Assembly: GCA_028717865.1 (NCBI GenBank)
Contig: JAQUMZ010000004.1
Coordinates: 1-22,280 of the forward strand
DNA: 22,280 nt
Source: Elusimicrobiota bacterium
GTDB taxonomy: Bacteria; Elusimicrobiota; Elusimicrobia; UBA1565; UBA9628
Reading direction: 5' to 3'
Shown: in pieces, positions 1 through 6,814 of the stretch
How the letters are laid out: each line of letters starts with the position of its first letter
Position numbering within the stretch: the stretch's first letter is position 1
The notes under the pieces: model-generated
Seen by the model: the letters and a program-made list of their open reading frames with translations, nothing else
Told to the model about the DNA's origin: nothing
Database searches by the model: none
Translations under genes and position numbers: made by a program

Positions 1-35
1 GTCGCGCGAGGCCGAGCGCGGCGCCCGCCGATAAA

Positions 36-44
36 TGCTATTCT
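36..44 (+). promoter_or_regulatory. Extended -10-like element before the DUF3467 gene
   Basis: The bases TGCTATTCT form an extended -10 motif (TGn followed by a 4/6 match to TATAAT) in a small AT-rich island within very GC-rich DNA. The predicted transcript start is near position 51, three bases before the ATG at 54. No clear -35 box and no Shine-Dalgarno sequence are visible. This is a pattern match only. Confidence 0.35.
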
Positions 45-53
45 CTTTATTAT

Positions 54-353
54 ATGGAACAGAAAACGGGACCGCTCCAAGTCGACATCGACGACGAGAC
101 CGCGCGCGGGATATACAGCAACCTCGCCTTGATCACGCACAGCGAGACGGAATTCCTGCTCGACTTCCTGTTCATGCAGCCCAACGCCCCCAAAGCCAAG
201 GTGCTCGCCCGCGTCGTTTCCTCGGCGGTCCACGCCAAGCGCCTGCTCTGGGCGCTCAAGGACAACATCGACAAGTACGAGGCCCGGTTCGGGCCCATCG
301 CCGCCGGCGAGGGGCCGGACCAGGCGCCGCCTCCGGCCAACCTCTACCAATAA
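54..353 (+). CDS. DUF3467 family protein
   Basis: A 99-residue cytosolic protein matching the small DUF3467 family. The fold signature is visible: a short acidic N-terminus, then YSNLALITHSETEFLLDFLF (residues 21-40), a segment with ARVVSS and HAKRLLWALKDNI near residues 52-73, and a final YEARFGPI. The family's function is unknown. It has no signal peptide or membrane segment. The start is the ATG directly after an AT-rich patch; no Shine-Dalgarno sequence is visible, so the mRNA may be nearly leaderless. It lies 32 bases upstream of the cinA-type gene on the same strand and may be co-transcribed with it. The short Pro/Ala-rich tail after residue 82 is probably unstructured. The family call is from recognition of the pattern, not from an alignment. 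Confidence 0.85.
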   Translation: MEQKTGPLQVDIDDETARGIYSNLALITHSETEFLLDFLFMQPNAPKAKVLARVVSSAVHAKRLLWALKDNIDKYEARFGPIAAGEGPDQAPPPANLYQ

Positions 354-385
354 ACCGGCTCCCCGAACCAAGGAACCAACCCCAG

Positions 386-1681
386 ATGCCGCCGCGAAGC
401 CAGCCGGTCGTCGAGCTGCTTTGCGTGGGCACCGAACTCCTGAACGGCAAGCTCAACACCCACCTCCCGTTCTTCGCCGGACGCTTGCGCGGCGCCGGCC
501 TGCGTCTGGCGCGCGAAAGCACGGTCCCGGACGATCCGCGCGCGCTGGCCGCGGCGGCGCGCGAGGCGCTCGCGCGCTGCGACGCGCTGATCGTCTGCGG
601 CGGCCTGGGGCCGACCTTCGACGATCTCACGCGTCCGGCCCTGGCCGACGCGCTGGGCCTCGGCCTGGACTTCCGCCCCGAACTCTACGCCGGCATCCGC
701 CGCCGCTTCGCGCGCCTGGGAGCGCGCCTGCCGGCCGAGAACCGCCGGCAGGCCTTTCTGCTGCGCGGCGCCCGGGCCCTCCCCAACCGGGAGGGGTCCG
801 CGCCGGGCCAGCTCCTGCAGCTGCGGCGGCCGCCGCGGCCGCCGCAGCTGGTGGCGCTTCTGCCCGGCCCGCTGCACGAGCTCTCGCCCATGTTCGACGC
901 CCACGTCCTGCCCCGCTTGCGCTCCCTTTACGGCCGCGGACGGGCCGCCGCGACATGGACCCTGCGCCTCTGCGGCCTGCCGGAATCGGCCGCGGACGAG
1001 CGGCTGCGGCCCCTGACGCGCCGCGCGAACGGCGGGCTGGACTTCACCATCCTCTTTTCCGACTACGGCCAAGTGGAGCTCAACGCCGTCGCCCTGGCTT
1101 CCAGCGCCCGCGCGGCGCGCCGGGCCATCGGCGCCGTGCGCCGGCGCGCCCTGCGCCTGGCGGGACCGTACGTCTTCGGGGAGGGCGACCAGACCCTCGC
1201 GGGCGCCGTGGGTCGGATGCTGCGCCGCCGGCGCCTGACCCTGGCCGTTGCCGAGTCGTGCACGGCCGGCTTGCTGGCCGCGCGCCTGACCGAGACGCCC
1301 GGAAGCTCGGCCTACTTCCGGGGCGGGGTGACGGCTTACCACAACGATCTCAAGCGCGGCCTGCTCGGGGTCCGCGAGCGGACCCTGTCGCGCCGCGGCG
1401 CCGTATCCCGGGACGCGGCCCTGGAGATGGCCCAAGGCGTGCGCCGCGCCGCGGGCGCGCGGCTGGGCCTGGCCGTGACCGGCGTCGCCGGGCCCGGCGG
1501 GGGCGCGCCGGGCCGGCCGGTGGGCCGGGTCTTCCTCGCCCTGGCCGGCCCCGGCGCCGGCGCCCGCGCCGAACGCTTCGACTTCCCGGGCGGCCGGCAG
1601 TGCGTGCGCCGGCGCGCCGTCGCGGCGGCGCTGCGCCTGCTTTGGGAAGCCTTGCGGCGACCAGGGGGCATTTCAAAATGA
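386..1681 (+). CDS. cinA: CinA-like protein (MoCF domain plus nicotinamide-nucleotide amidase domain)
   Basis: A 431-residue two-domain protein. The N-terminal molybdopterin-binding-like (COG1058) domain shows VGTELLNGKLNTH (14-26) and CGGLGPTFDDLT (71-82). In the family this half can hydrolyse ADP-ribose. A linker domain spans about 185-255. The C-terminal CinA/PncC domain shows AESCTAGLLAARL (289-301), with Ser291 the likely nucleophile, then YFRGGVTAYHNDLK (310-323) and AVTGVAGPGGG (363-373). PncC-type enzymes deamidate NMN to nicotinate mononucleotide in pyridine-nucleotide salvage. The length is close to full-length CinA. The ATG at 386 is preferred to the upstream in-frame ATG at 35, because conserved sequence begins just after it and an AGGA lies 11 bases upstream. 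Residues 142-154 are an unusual Leu/Arg/Pro/Gln patch encoded by a 33-base inverted repeat. The stop overlaps the next start as ATGA. Confidence 0.93.
   Translation: MPPRSQPVVELLCVGTELLNGKLNTHLPFFAGRLRGAGLRLARESTVPDDPRALAAAAREALARCDALIVCGGLGPTFDDLTRPALADALGLGLDFRPELYAGIRRRFARLGARLPAENRRQAFLLRGARALPNREGSAPGQLLQLRRPPRPPQLVALLPGPLHELSPMFDAHVLPRLRSLYGRGRAAATWTLRLCGLPESAADERLRPLTRRANGGLDFTILFSDYGQVELNAVALASSARAARRAIGAVRRRALRLAGPYVFGEGDQTLAGAVGRMLRRRRLTLAVAESCTAGLLAARLTETPGSSAYFRGGVTAYHNDLKRGLLGVRERTLSRRGAVSRDAALEMAQGVRRAAGARLGLAVTGVAGPGGGAPGRPVGRVFLALAGPGAGARAERFDFPGGRQCVRRRAVAAALRLLWEALRRPGGISK
818..850. repeat. 33-base GC-rich inverted repeat inside cinA
   Basis: Two perfect 15-base arms (818-832 and 836-850) flank a 3-base centre (CCG). 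The arms begin and end with CAGCTG. The repeat encodes the low-complexity patch LQLRRPPRPPQL in CinA, just before the conserved LLPGPLHE segment. It could form a very stable hairpin in DNA or mRNA, but no T-run follows it, so it is not a standard terminator. Confidence 0.85.
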
Positions 1682-3657
1682 AACGAAAGGCCAAGACGCG
1701 CCGCGCCGCGCGCAAGGGCGCGCAACGCGACCTCGTCAGTTCGAGCCGGATGCTCAAGCTCGTGCTCGACAACATCCCGCAACGGGTGTTCTGGAAGGAC
1801 CGCGACTCGGTCTACCTGGGCGGCAACCCGGCCTTCGCGCGAGACTGCGGCTTCTCCGATCCGGAACAGCTCATCGGCAAGACCGATTTCGAGACCATCT
1901 CGGCCCCCATGGCCGAGACCTATCGTTCCGACGACAAGCGCGTCATGGAGACCGGGCTGCCCAAGCTCGGCTACGAGGAGCCGCAGCTCGCTCCCGACGG
2001 CGGCCGCAAGTGGCTGCGCACCAACAAGCTGCCCCTGCGCGACGCCGAGGGGCGCGTCATAGGAGTGCTGGGGACCTACGAGGACATCACCGAACGCAAG
2101 CGCGCCGAGCGCGCCCTGCGCCTGATGCACTTCTCCGTGGAGCACGCCACCGACCCGGTGTGCTGGGTCGACCCCGAGGCCCGGTTCCTCTACGTCAATC
2201 CGGCCTTCTGCCGGCACGCGGGCTATTCGGGAGCCGAGCTGCTTAAGCTGGGGATCGCGGGCGTCGATCCCGACTTCTCGCGCGAGCGCTGGCAAAGCCA
2301 TTGGAACGAAATTCGCCGGCAGGGCGCCCTGCGCTTCGAATCCCGCACCCGCGCCAAGGACGGCTCCCTCATCCCGGTGGACGTCACGCTCAACCACCTG
2401 GAGTTCGAGGGCGAGGAGCTGGGCTTCGCCTACGTGCGCGACATCTCCGAGCGCAAGCGCGGCGAGGTCGAACGCGCCCGCCTGTTTGAGTTCGAGAAGG
2501 GGGCCCGGGCCGAGGCCGAGGCCGCGAGCCGGGCCAAGGACGAGTTCCTGGCCATCGTGTCCCACGAGTTGCGCACCCCGATGACCGCCATCCTGGGCTG
2601 GAATTGGCTGCTGCGCTCGGGCGAGCTCGACGCCGTCGAGCGCGAGCGGGCCCTGGCCGTCATCGACCGGAACATGCAGCTGCAGAAGCAGATCATAGAG
2701 GACCTCCTCGACGTGTCCAGCCTGGCGCGCCGCCAGCTGTCCCTGCATCGCCATCCCGTCGAGCTGGCGCCGGTGTTCGACGAGGCGGCCGCCGGCATCC
2801 GGGCCGCCGGCGAGGCCAAGCGCCTGACCCTGGCCTGCCGGACCGTGCCGGGGCTCGTAGTGGACGGCGATCCCGACCGCCTGCGCCAGATTTTCTGGAA
2901 CCTGCTGAGCAACGCGGTCAAATACACCCCGGAGGGGGGGCGGATCACGGCCGAATTGCGCCGGGATCAGGCCCAGGCCCTGCTCAGCGTCGAGGACACC
3001 GGACCCGGGATCTCCCCGGAATTCTTCCCGCATCTCTTCGAGCTCTTCCGCCAGCAGGAGGAATCCCTGACGCGCGAGCACCGCGGGCTGGGACTCGGCC
3101 TGGCCATCATCAAGCACCTCGTCGAACTCCACGGCGGCTCGGTGTGGGCCGATCCGCCGACGCCCGGCCGGGGCGCGCGCTTTTCCGTGGCCCTGCCCTT
3201 GTGCCCGGCTCCCGTCCCGGGGATCGCCGCCGAGGCGGCGGCCGCGGACCTGCCCATCGCCCCGCGCTTCCCCGTGCTCAAGGGCGTGCGGGTGTTCGTG
3301 GTGGAGGACGACGACGACACCCGTCAGATGCTCGTCTCGGTCCTTTCCCATTGCGGGGCCGAGGTGGAACACGCCTCCGGCGCGTCGGACGCCTTCGCCC
3401 GCCTGCCCAAGGCCTCGCCCGACGTCCTAATCTGCGACATCTCCATGCCGGGGGAGGACGGCTGCTCGCTGCTGGAGCGCATCCGGCTGCTGCCGCCCGA
3501 GACGGGAGGCCGCGTCCCGGCGGCGGCATTGACCGCCTACGCCACGGCCGAGGACAGGACCAGGATATTGCGCTCCGGCTTCGACATCCATTTGCCCAAA
3601 CCGGTCGATCCCGCCGAGCTGCTGGCCGTAGTGCGGGCGCTGGCGCGCAAGCGCTGA
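1678..3657 (+). CDS. Soluble hybrid sensor histidine kinase (PAS-PAS-HisKA-HATPase-REC)
   Basis: A 659-residue kinase without membrane segments, so it probably senses a cytosolic or diffusible signal. Two PAS domains (about 24-140 and 147-262) each end in a PAC-type DITERKRAE or DISERKRGE motif. A short coiled region leads to HisKA with SHELRTPM (phospho-acceptor His296). The ATPase domain has N-box NLLSNAVKY (408-416), G1 DTGPGIS (440-446) and G2 GLGLGLAII (470-478). The C-terminal receiver has the acidic pocket VVEDDDD (541-547), phospho-Asp587 in CDISMP, Thr619 and Lys641. There is no output or Hpt domain, so a partner must complete the relay; none is in this window. The start overlaps the cinA stop by four bases (ATGA), and an AGGGGG lies upstream, implying translational coupling. 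The signal is unknown. Confidence 0.93.
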   Translation: MKRKAKTRRAARKGAQRDLVSSSRMLKLVLDNIPQRVFWKDRDSVYLGGNPAFARDCGFSDPEQLIGKTDFETISAPMAETYRSDDKRVMETGLPKLGYEEPQLAPDGGRKWLRTNKLPLRDAEGRVIGVLGTYEDITERKRAERALRLMHFSVEHATDPVCWVDPEARFLYVNPAFCRHAGYSGAELLKLGIAGVDPDFSRERWQSHWNEIRRQGALRFESRTRAKDGSLIPVDVTLNHLEFEGEELGFAYVRDISERKRGEVERARLFEFEKGARAEAEAASRAKDEFLAIVSHELRTPMTAILGWNWLLRSGELDAVERERALAVIDRNMQLQKQIIEDLLDVSSLARRQLSLHRHPVELAPVFDEAAAGIRAAGEAKRLTLACRTVPGLVVDGDPDRLRQIFWNLLSNAVKYTPEGGRITAELRRDQAQALLSVEDTGPGISPEFFPHLFELFRQQEESLTREHRGLGLGLAIIKHLVELHGGSVWADPPTPGRGARFSVALPLCPAPVPGIAAEAAAADLPIAPRFPVLKGVRVFVVEDDDDTRQMLVSVLSHCGAEVEHASGASDAFARLPKASPDVLICDISMPGEDGCSLLERIRLLPPETGGRVPAAALTAYATAEDRTRILRSGFDIHLPKPVDPAELLAVVRALARKR

Positions 3658-3689
3658 CGGTTTCCCCGAAATTTACCCGCGGCGAATCC

Positions 3690-3716
3690 GCGCGCTCCCC
3701 GGCGCGCCGGCCTTTT
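3690..3716 (+). terminator. Possible intrinsic terminator after the histidine-kinase gene
   Basis: A 6-bp all-GC stem (3690-3695 with 3702-3707, loop of six bases), extendable past one mismatch, is followed by TTTT at 3713-3716. It lies about 33 bases after the kinase stop codon and before the rpsO promoter. The T-run is short and separated from the stem, so termination may be weak. Confidence 0.4.
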
Positions 3717-3750
3717 ATGGAGAAAAGCAAAGAAAGCAAGGAACGTCCCC

Positions 3751-3792
3751 ATTTTTCATTTTATTGACACTATTTACGCAAACTCATATACT
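3751..3792 (+). promoter_or_regulatory. Near-consensus sigma-70-type promoter of rpsO with UP-like AT tract
   Basis: The -35 box is TTGACA at 3764-3769 and the -10 box is TATACT at 3787-3792, with a 17-base spacer. An AT-rich tract (3751-3763) lies directly upstream of the -35 box, where alpha-subunit UP elements sit in strong ribosomal promoters. The predicted start site, seven bases after the last -10 base, is 3799, the A of the rpsO start codon. This is the best plus-strand promoter in the window and probably drives the nine-gene run to 12813. Confidence 0.85.
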
Positions 3793-3798
3793 TCCTTC

Positions 3799-4065
3799 AT
3801 GATAACGAAAGAAAATCGAAACGAGACAATGAAAAAATACGGAAAGAAAGCGGGCGACAGCGGCGGCACCGAAGTCCAGATCGCCCTGCTGACCGAGCGC
3901 ATCAAGCATATTTCCGACCACCTGAAGTCCAACAAAAAGGACCACGCCACGCAGGTCGGGCTGCTGCGCTTGGTGGGGCAGCGCCGGCGCCTGCTGGCCT
4001 ACCTCAAAAAGAAGGACTTGCCGGCCTACGGAACCCTGGTCAAGCAGCTCGACCTGAGGAAATAA
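3799..4065 (+). CDS. rpsO: 30S ribosomal protein S15
   Basis: An 88-residue protein that aligns end to end with bacterial S15 (E. coli S15 is 89 residues). Family signatures seen are GDSGGTEVQIALLTERI (20-36), HLKSNKKDHATQVGLL (41-56), VGQRRRLLAYLKKKDL (58-73) and the C-terminal basic LRK. S15 binds 16S rRNA early in small-subunit assembly. The ATG at 3799 is the family start, since the usual TKE...KKYG N-terminus follows at once. There is no room for a Shine-Dalgarno sequence if transcription starts where the promoter predicts, so the mRNA appears leaderless. In E. coli rpsO is repressed by S15 binding a leader pseudoknot; a leaderless transcript could not use that mechanism. The stop is four bases before pnp, the classic rpsO-pnp order. 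Confidence 0.98.
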   Translation: MITKENRNETMKKYGKKAGDSGGTEVQIALLTERIKHISDHLKSNKKDHATQVGLLRLVGQRRRLLAYLKKKDLPAYGTLVKQLDLRK

Positions 4066-4069
4066 GCCC

Positions 4070-6286
4070 ATGGAACCCATCCAGAAGATAAGCCTGCAAG
4101 CCACGGTAGGCGGAAAGACGCTAGTCCTTCAGACCGGCAGCATCGCCAAACAGGCGGGCGGCTCGGCCACCGCGCATCTCGGCGAAACCGTCACCCTTTC
4201 GGCGGCCACCGCCGCCTGGACGCCGAAGACCACCGACTTCGTTCCCCTGACCTCGGAATACCGCGAGCGGACCTACGCCGCGGGCCGCATCCCGGGGGGA
4301 TTCTTCAAGCGGGAAAGCCGGCCTCGGGAAAAGGAGACCTTGACCGCCCGGCTCATCGACCGGCCCATCCGGCCGCTCTTCCCGAAGAGCTGGCGCTACG
4401 AGACCATGGTGCACACCCTGGTGCTCTCCACCGACCTGCTCAACGACTCCGACGTGGTGGCGGTCAACAGCGCCTCGGCGGCCCTGATGCTTTCCGACCT
4501 GCCCTGGAACGGCCCCGTCGCGGCGGTCCGCGTCGCCCGCATCAACGGCCAGATGGTGCTCTTCCCGACCTTCGAGGAACGCGAGTCCGCGGAGATGGAG
4601 CTCGTGGTCGCGGGCAAGAAGGGCGCCCTGCTGATGGTGGAAGGCAGCGCCCATGAGGTCCCGGAGGACGTTTTCACGCAGGCCCTGGAGACCGCCTCGG
4701 CGGCCATCGACGAGCTCTGCGAGCTGCAGCTCAAGCTCGTGGCGGCCTCCGAGGCCGCGGGCCGCAAGATCGTCAAGCGCGAGATCGTGAAGGTCGAGCG
4801 CCCCGCGGCCGTCGTCGAGCACGTCACGGCGCGCGTGCGCGACGGCATCATCGCGGCCCTGCACGCCAAGCTCAAGACCAAGGAGGAGTTTTCCGCCGCC
4901 ATCGAAGCGGTTTGGGAGCCCGTGGCCAAGGAGCTGGCGGCGGTCGCCGACGCCGCCTCGCCGCTGTTCGGCGGCCAGGCCCACGTCTCGGCCATCGTCG
5001 ACGACATCATGCACCGGGAAAGCCGGCGCCTGACCCTGGAGGAAAATCTGCGGCCCGACGGGCGCCGCTTCGACGAGATACGCCAGATCAGCATTCAGAC
5101 CCCGGTGTTTCCCCGCACGCACGGGTCCGTGCTCTTCACGCGCGGCCAGACCCAGGCCCTGGTGACGGCGACCCTGGGCACGCCGGGCGACATGCAGATC
5201 ATGGACGAGCTGGAGGGGGAATACAAGGAGCGCTTCCTGCTGCATTACAATTTCCCCGGCTTCTCGGTCGGGGAGGTCAAGCCCGAGCGCGGCCCGGGCC
5301 GGCGCGAGATCGGCCACGGCGCCCTGGCGCGCCGTTCGCTGTCCGTCCTGCTGCCCGACGCGGAACAGTTCGCCTATACCATCCGCGTGGTCTCCGAAAT
5401 CCTGGAGTCCAACGGCTCATCCTCGATGGCCTCCGTCTGCGGAGGCTCCCTGGCCCTGTTCGACGCGGGCGTGCCCATGAAGGCCGCCTGCGCCGGCATC
5501 GCCATGGGCTTGGTCCTGGAGGGCGAGCGCTACGCCATCCTCACGGACATCGCCGGAGTCGAGGATCACAACGGCGACCTGGACTTCAAGGTCGCGGGCA
5601 CGACCAAGGGCATCACGGGCTTCCAGATGGACATGAAGGTGGAGGGCCTCAAGCTTTCCATCCTTAAGGAAGCCCTGGAACAGGCCCGCCGCGGCCGGCT
5701 CTTCATCCTGGAAAAGATGAACGCGGCCCTGCCCCAGCCGCGCCCGGAGCTTTCTCCTTACGCCCCGCGCCTCATGCGCCTGCAGATCCCGGTCGACAAG
5801 ATCGGAGCCCTCATCGGCCCGGGCGGCAAGAACATCCGGCGGCTCATCGAGACCTACGGCGTGCAGGTCGACGTCGAGGACGACGGCTCGGTCTTCATCG
5901 CCGGCGTCGATCCCGACGGCTGCGCCAAGGCGCAGGCCGAGGTCGAGGCCCTGACCCTGGAGGCCGAGGTAGGCAAGGTCTACAAGGGGCACATCGTCTC
6001 CATCAAGGAATTCGGGGCTTTCGTAGAGATATTCCCGGGCAAGGAAGGCCTGCTCCACATCTCCCAGATGGACGTCAAGCGCGTCAACCGCGTCGAGGAC
6101 CTCTTCAAGGAGGGCGACGAGGTCGAGGTCAAGTGCCTGGAAATCGACAACGACGGCAAGATCCGCCTGTCGCGCAAGGCCATCCTGGCCCCGGGCAGCG
6201 AACACGAATCGCCGCGGCCGCCGCGCCGCGACGGCCCGCCCCGCGGCGACCGGCCGCACCATGGCGGAGGAGGCAGGAGGCGCTAG
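4070..6286 (+). CDS. pnp: Polyribonucleotide nucleotidyltransferase (PNPase)
   Basis: A 738-residue 3'-to-5' phosphorolytic exoribonuclease, the usual family length. Two RNase PH-like domains are separated by an alpha-helical linker. The catalytic core of the second shows VEDHNGDLDFKVAGT (497-511), with Asp499 and Asp505 matching the metal-binding pair of the family (Asp486 and Asp492 in E. coli). A KH domain follows with IGALIGPGGKNIRRLIE (578-594), then an S1 domain (about 635-703) ending DGKIRLSRKAIL. The last 28 residues are an Arg/Gly/Pro/His-rich tail that probably adds RNA binding. GAGGA overlaps the end of rpsO, nine bases before the ATG. The tail codons also supply GGAGG repeats that serve as the Shine-Dalgarno of accB, whose start is three bases beyond the stop. 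Confidence 0.98.
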   Translation: MEPIQKISLQATVGGKTLVLQTGSIAKQAGGSATAHLGETVTLSAATAAWTPKTTDFVPLTSEYRERTYAAGRIPGGFFKRESRPREKETLTARLIDRPIRPLFPKSWRYETMVHTLVLSTDLLNDSDVVAVNSASAALMLSDLPWNGPVAAVRVARINGQMVLFPTFEERESAEMELVVAGKKGALLMVEGSAHEVPEDVFTQALETASAAIDELCELQLKLVAASEAAGRKIVKREIVKVERPAAVVEHVTARVRDGIIAALHAKLKTKEEFSAAIEAVWEPVAKELAAVADAASPLFGGQAHVSAIVDDIMHRESRRLTLEENLRPDGRRFDEIRQISIQTPVFPRTHGSVLFTRGQTQALVTATLGTPGDMQIMDELEGEYKERFLLHYNFPGFSVGEVKPERGPGRREIGHGALARRSLSVLLPDAEQFAYTIRVVSEILESNGSSSMASVCGGSLALFDAGVPMKAACAGIAMGLVLEGERYAILTDIAGVEDHNGDLDFKVAGTTKGITGFQMDMKVEGLKLSILKEALEQARRGRLFILEKMNAALPQPRPELSPYAPRLMRLQIPVDKIGALIGPGGKNIRRLIETYGVQVDVEDDGSVFIAGVDPDGCAKAQAEVEALTLEAEVGKVYKGHIVSIKEFGAFVEIFPGKEGLLHISQMDVKRVNRVEDLFKEGDEVEVKCLEIDNDGKIRLSRKAILAPGSEHESPRPPRRDGPPRGDRPHHGGGGRRR

Positions 6287-6289
6287 CCC

Positions 6290-6796
6290 ATGGCATCCAA
6301 GGACAAGAATTCTCCCGCCGACGACATCCTGCCCAAGCTCAAGGAAGTCTACGGCTTCATGGCCGAGAACGGCCTCGACTCCATAGAGGTCGACGAGCCG
6401 GGGCTGAAGCTCCGGCTGGTGCGCCGCCGGGCGGCCCCGGCGGCGCCGGTGCCGGTGCCCATCTTCATCGCGGGCGCGTCGGGCGCGGCCGGCGCGGCGG
6501 CGCAAACGGGGCCGGCGCAGCCGCCGAGCGTGGCCGCCGAGGGCATGCCGCCGGGCGCCTTCGCCGTCAAGTCGAGCATGATGGGCATATTCTACCGGGC
6601 GCCTTCGCCTTCCTCGCCGCCGTTCGTCAAGGAGGGAGACGTCGTCAAGCCCGGCCAGGTGCTGTGCATCATCGAGGCCATGAAGGTCTTCAACGAACTC
6701 AAGGCGGAAGCCGCGGGGACGGTGATCAAGGTCCTCTCGGAGAACGGCAAGCCGGTCAAGGCCGGACAGGACGTCTTTTGGATGCAGCGGGCCTGA
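6290..6796 (+). CDS. accB: Biotin carboxyl carrier protein of acetyl-CoA carboxylase
   Basis: A 168-residue carrier that moves carboxyl-biotin between biotin carboxylase and carboxyltransferase in malonyl-CoA formation, the first step of fatty-acid synthesis. The N-terminal helical part (1-48) ends in the family's LRLVRR motif. An Ala/Pro-rich mobile linker covers 48-90. The biotinyl domain spans about 92-168, with MMGIFYRAPSPSSPPFV, the thumb-type segment of bacterial AccB, and EAMKVFNE, in which Lys132 is the biotinylated residue. The start is the ATG three bases after pnp, preceded by tandem GGAGG motifs (6267-6280) lying inside the pnp tail. The usual partner accC is not adjacent; placement between pnp and ftsK is unusual. 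Other biotin carriers are possible, but the AccB-type thumb and N-terminus favour this call. Confidence 0.93.
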   Translation: MASKDKNSPADDILPKLKEVYGFMAENGLDSIEVDEPGLKLRLVRRRAAPAAPVPVPIFIAGASGAAGAAAQTGPAQPPSVAAEGMPPGAFAVKSSMMGIFYRAPSPSSPPFVKEGDVVKPGQVLCIIEAMKVFNELKAEAAGTVIKVLSENGKPVKAGQDVFWMQRA

Positions 6797-6814
6797 GGAC
6801 CCGCTTCTAGGCGG

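Noticed and set aside
35..385. Upstream ATG at 35 in frame with cinA
   Set aside because: It would overlap the DUF3467 gene in another frame, and the CinA family sequence begins only after 386.
2934..2940. Run of seven G in the kinase gene (a similar one lies in ftsK near 8380-8390) as a phase-variation tract
   Set aside because: Both frames are intact, and single short G-runs are expected at this GC content.
6261..6286. Alternative ATG at 6261 upstream of accB
   Set aside because: It is in a different frame from accB, and the biotin carrier starts naturally at 6290.
3811..6286. Large minus-strand open frames opposite pnp and ftsK
   Set aside because: They are mirror frames of well-supported conserved genes and have no recognisable motifs.
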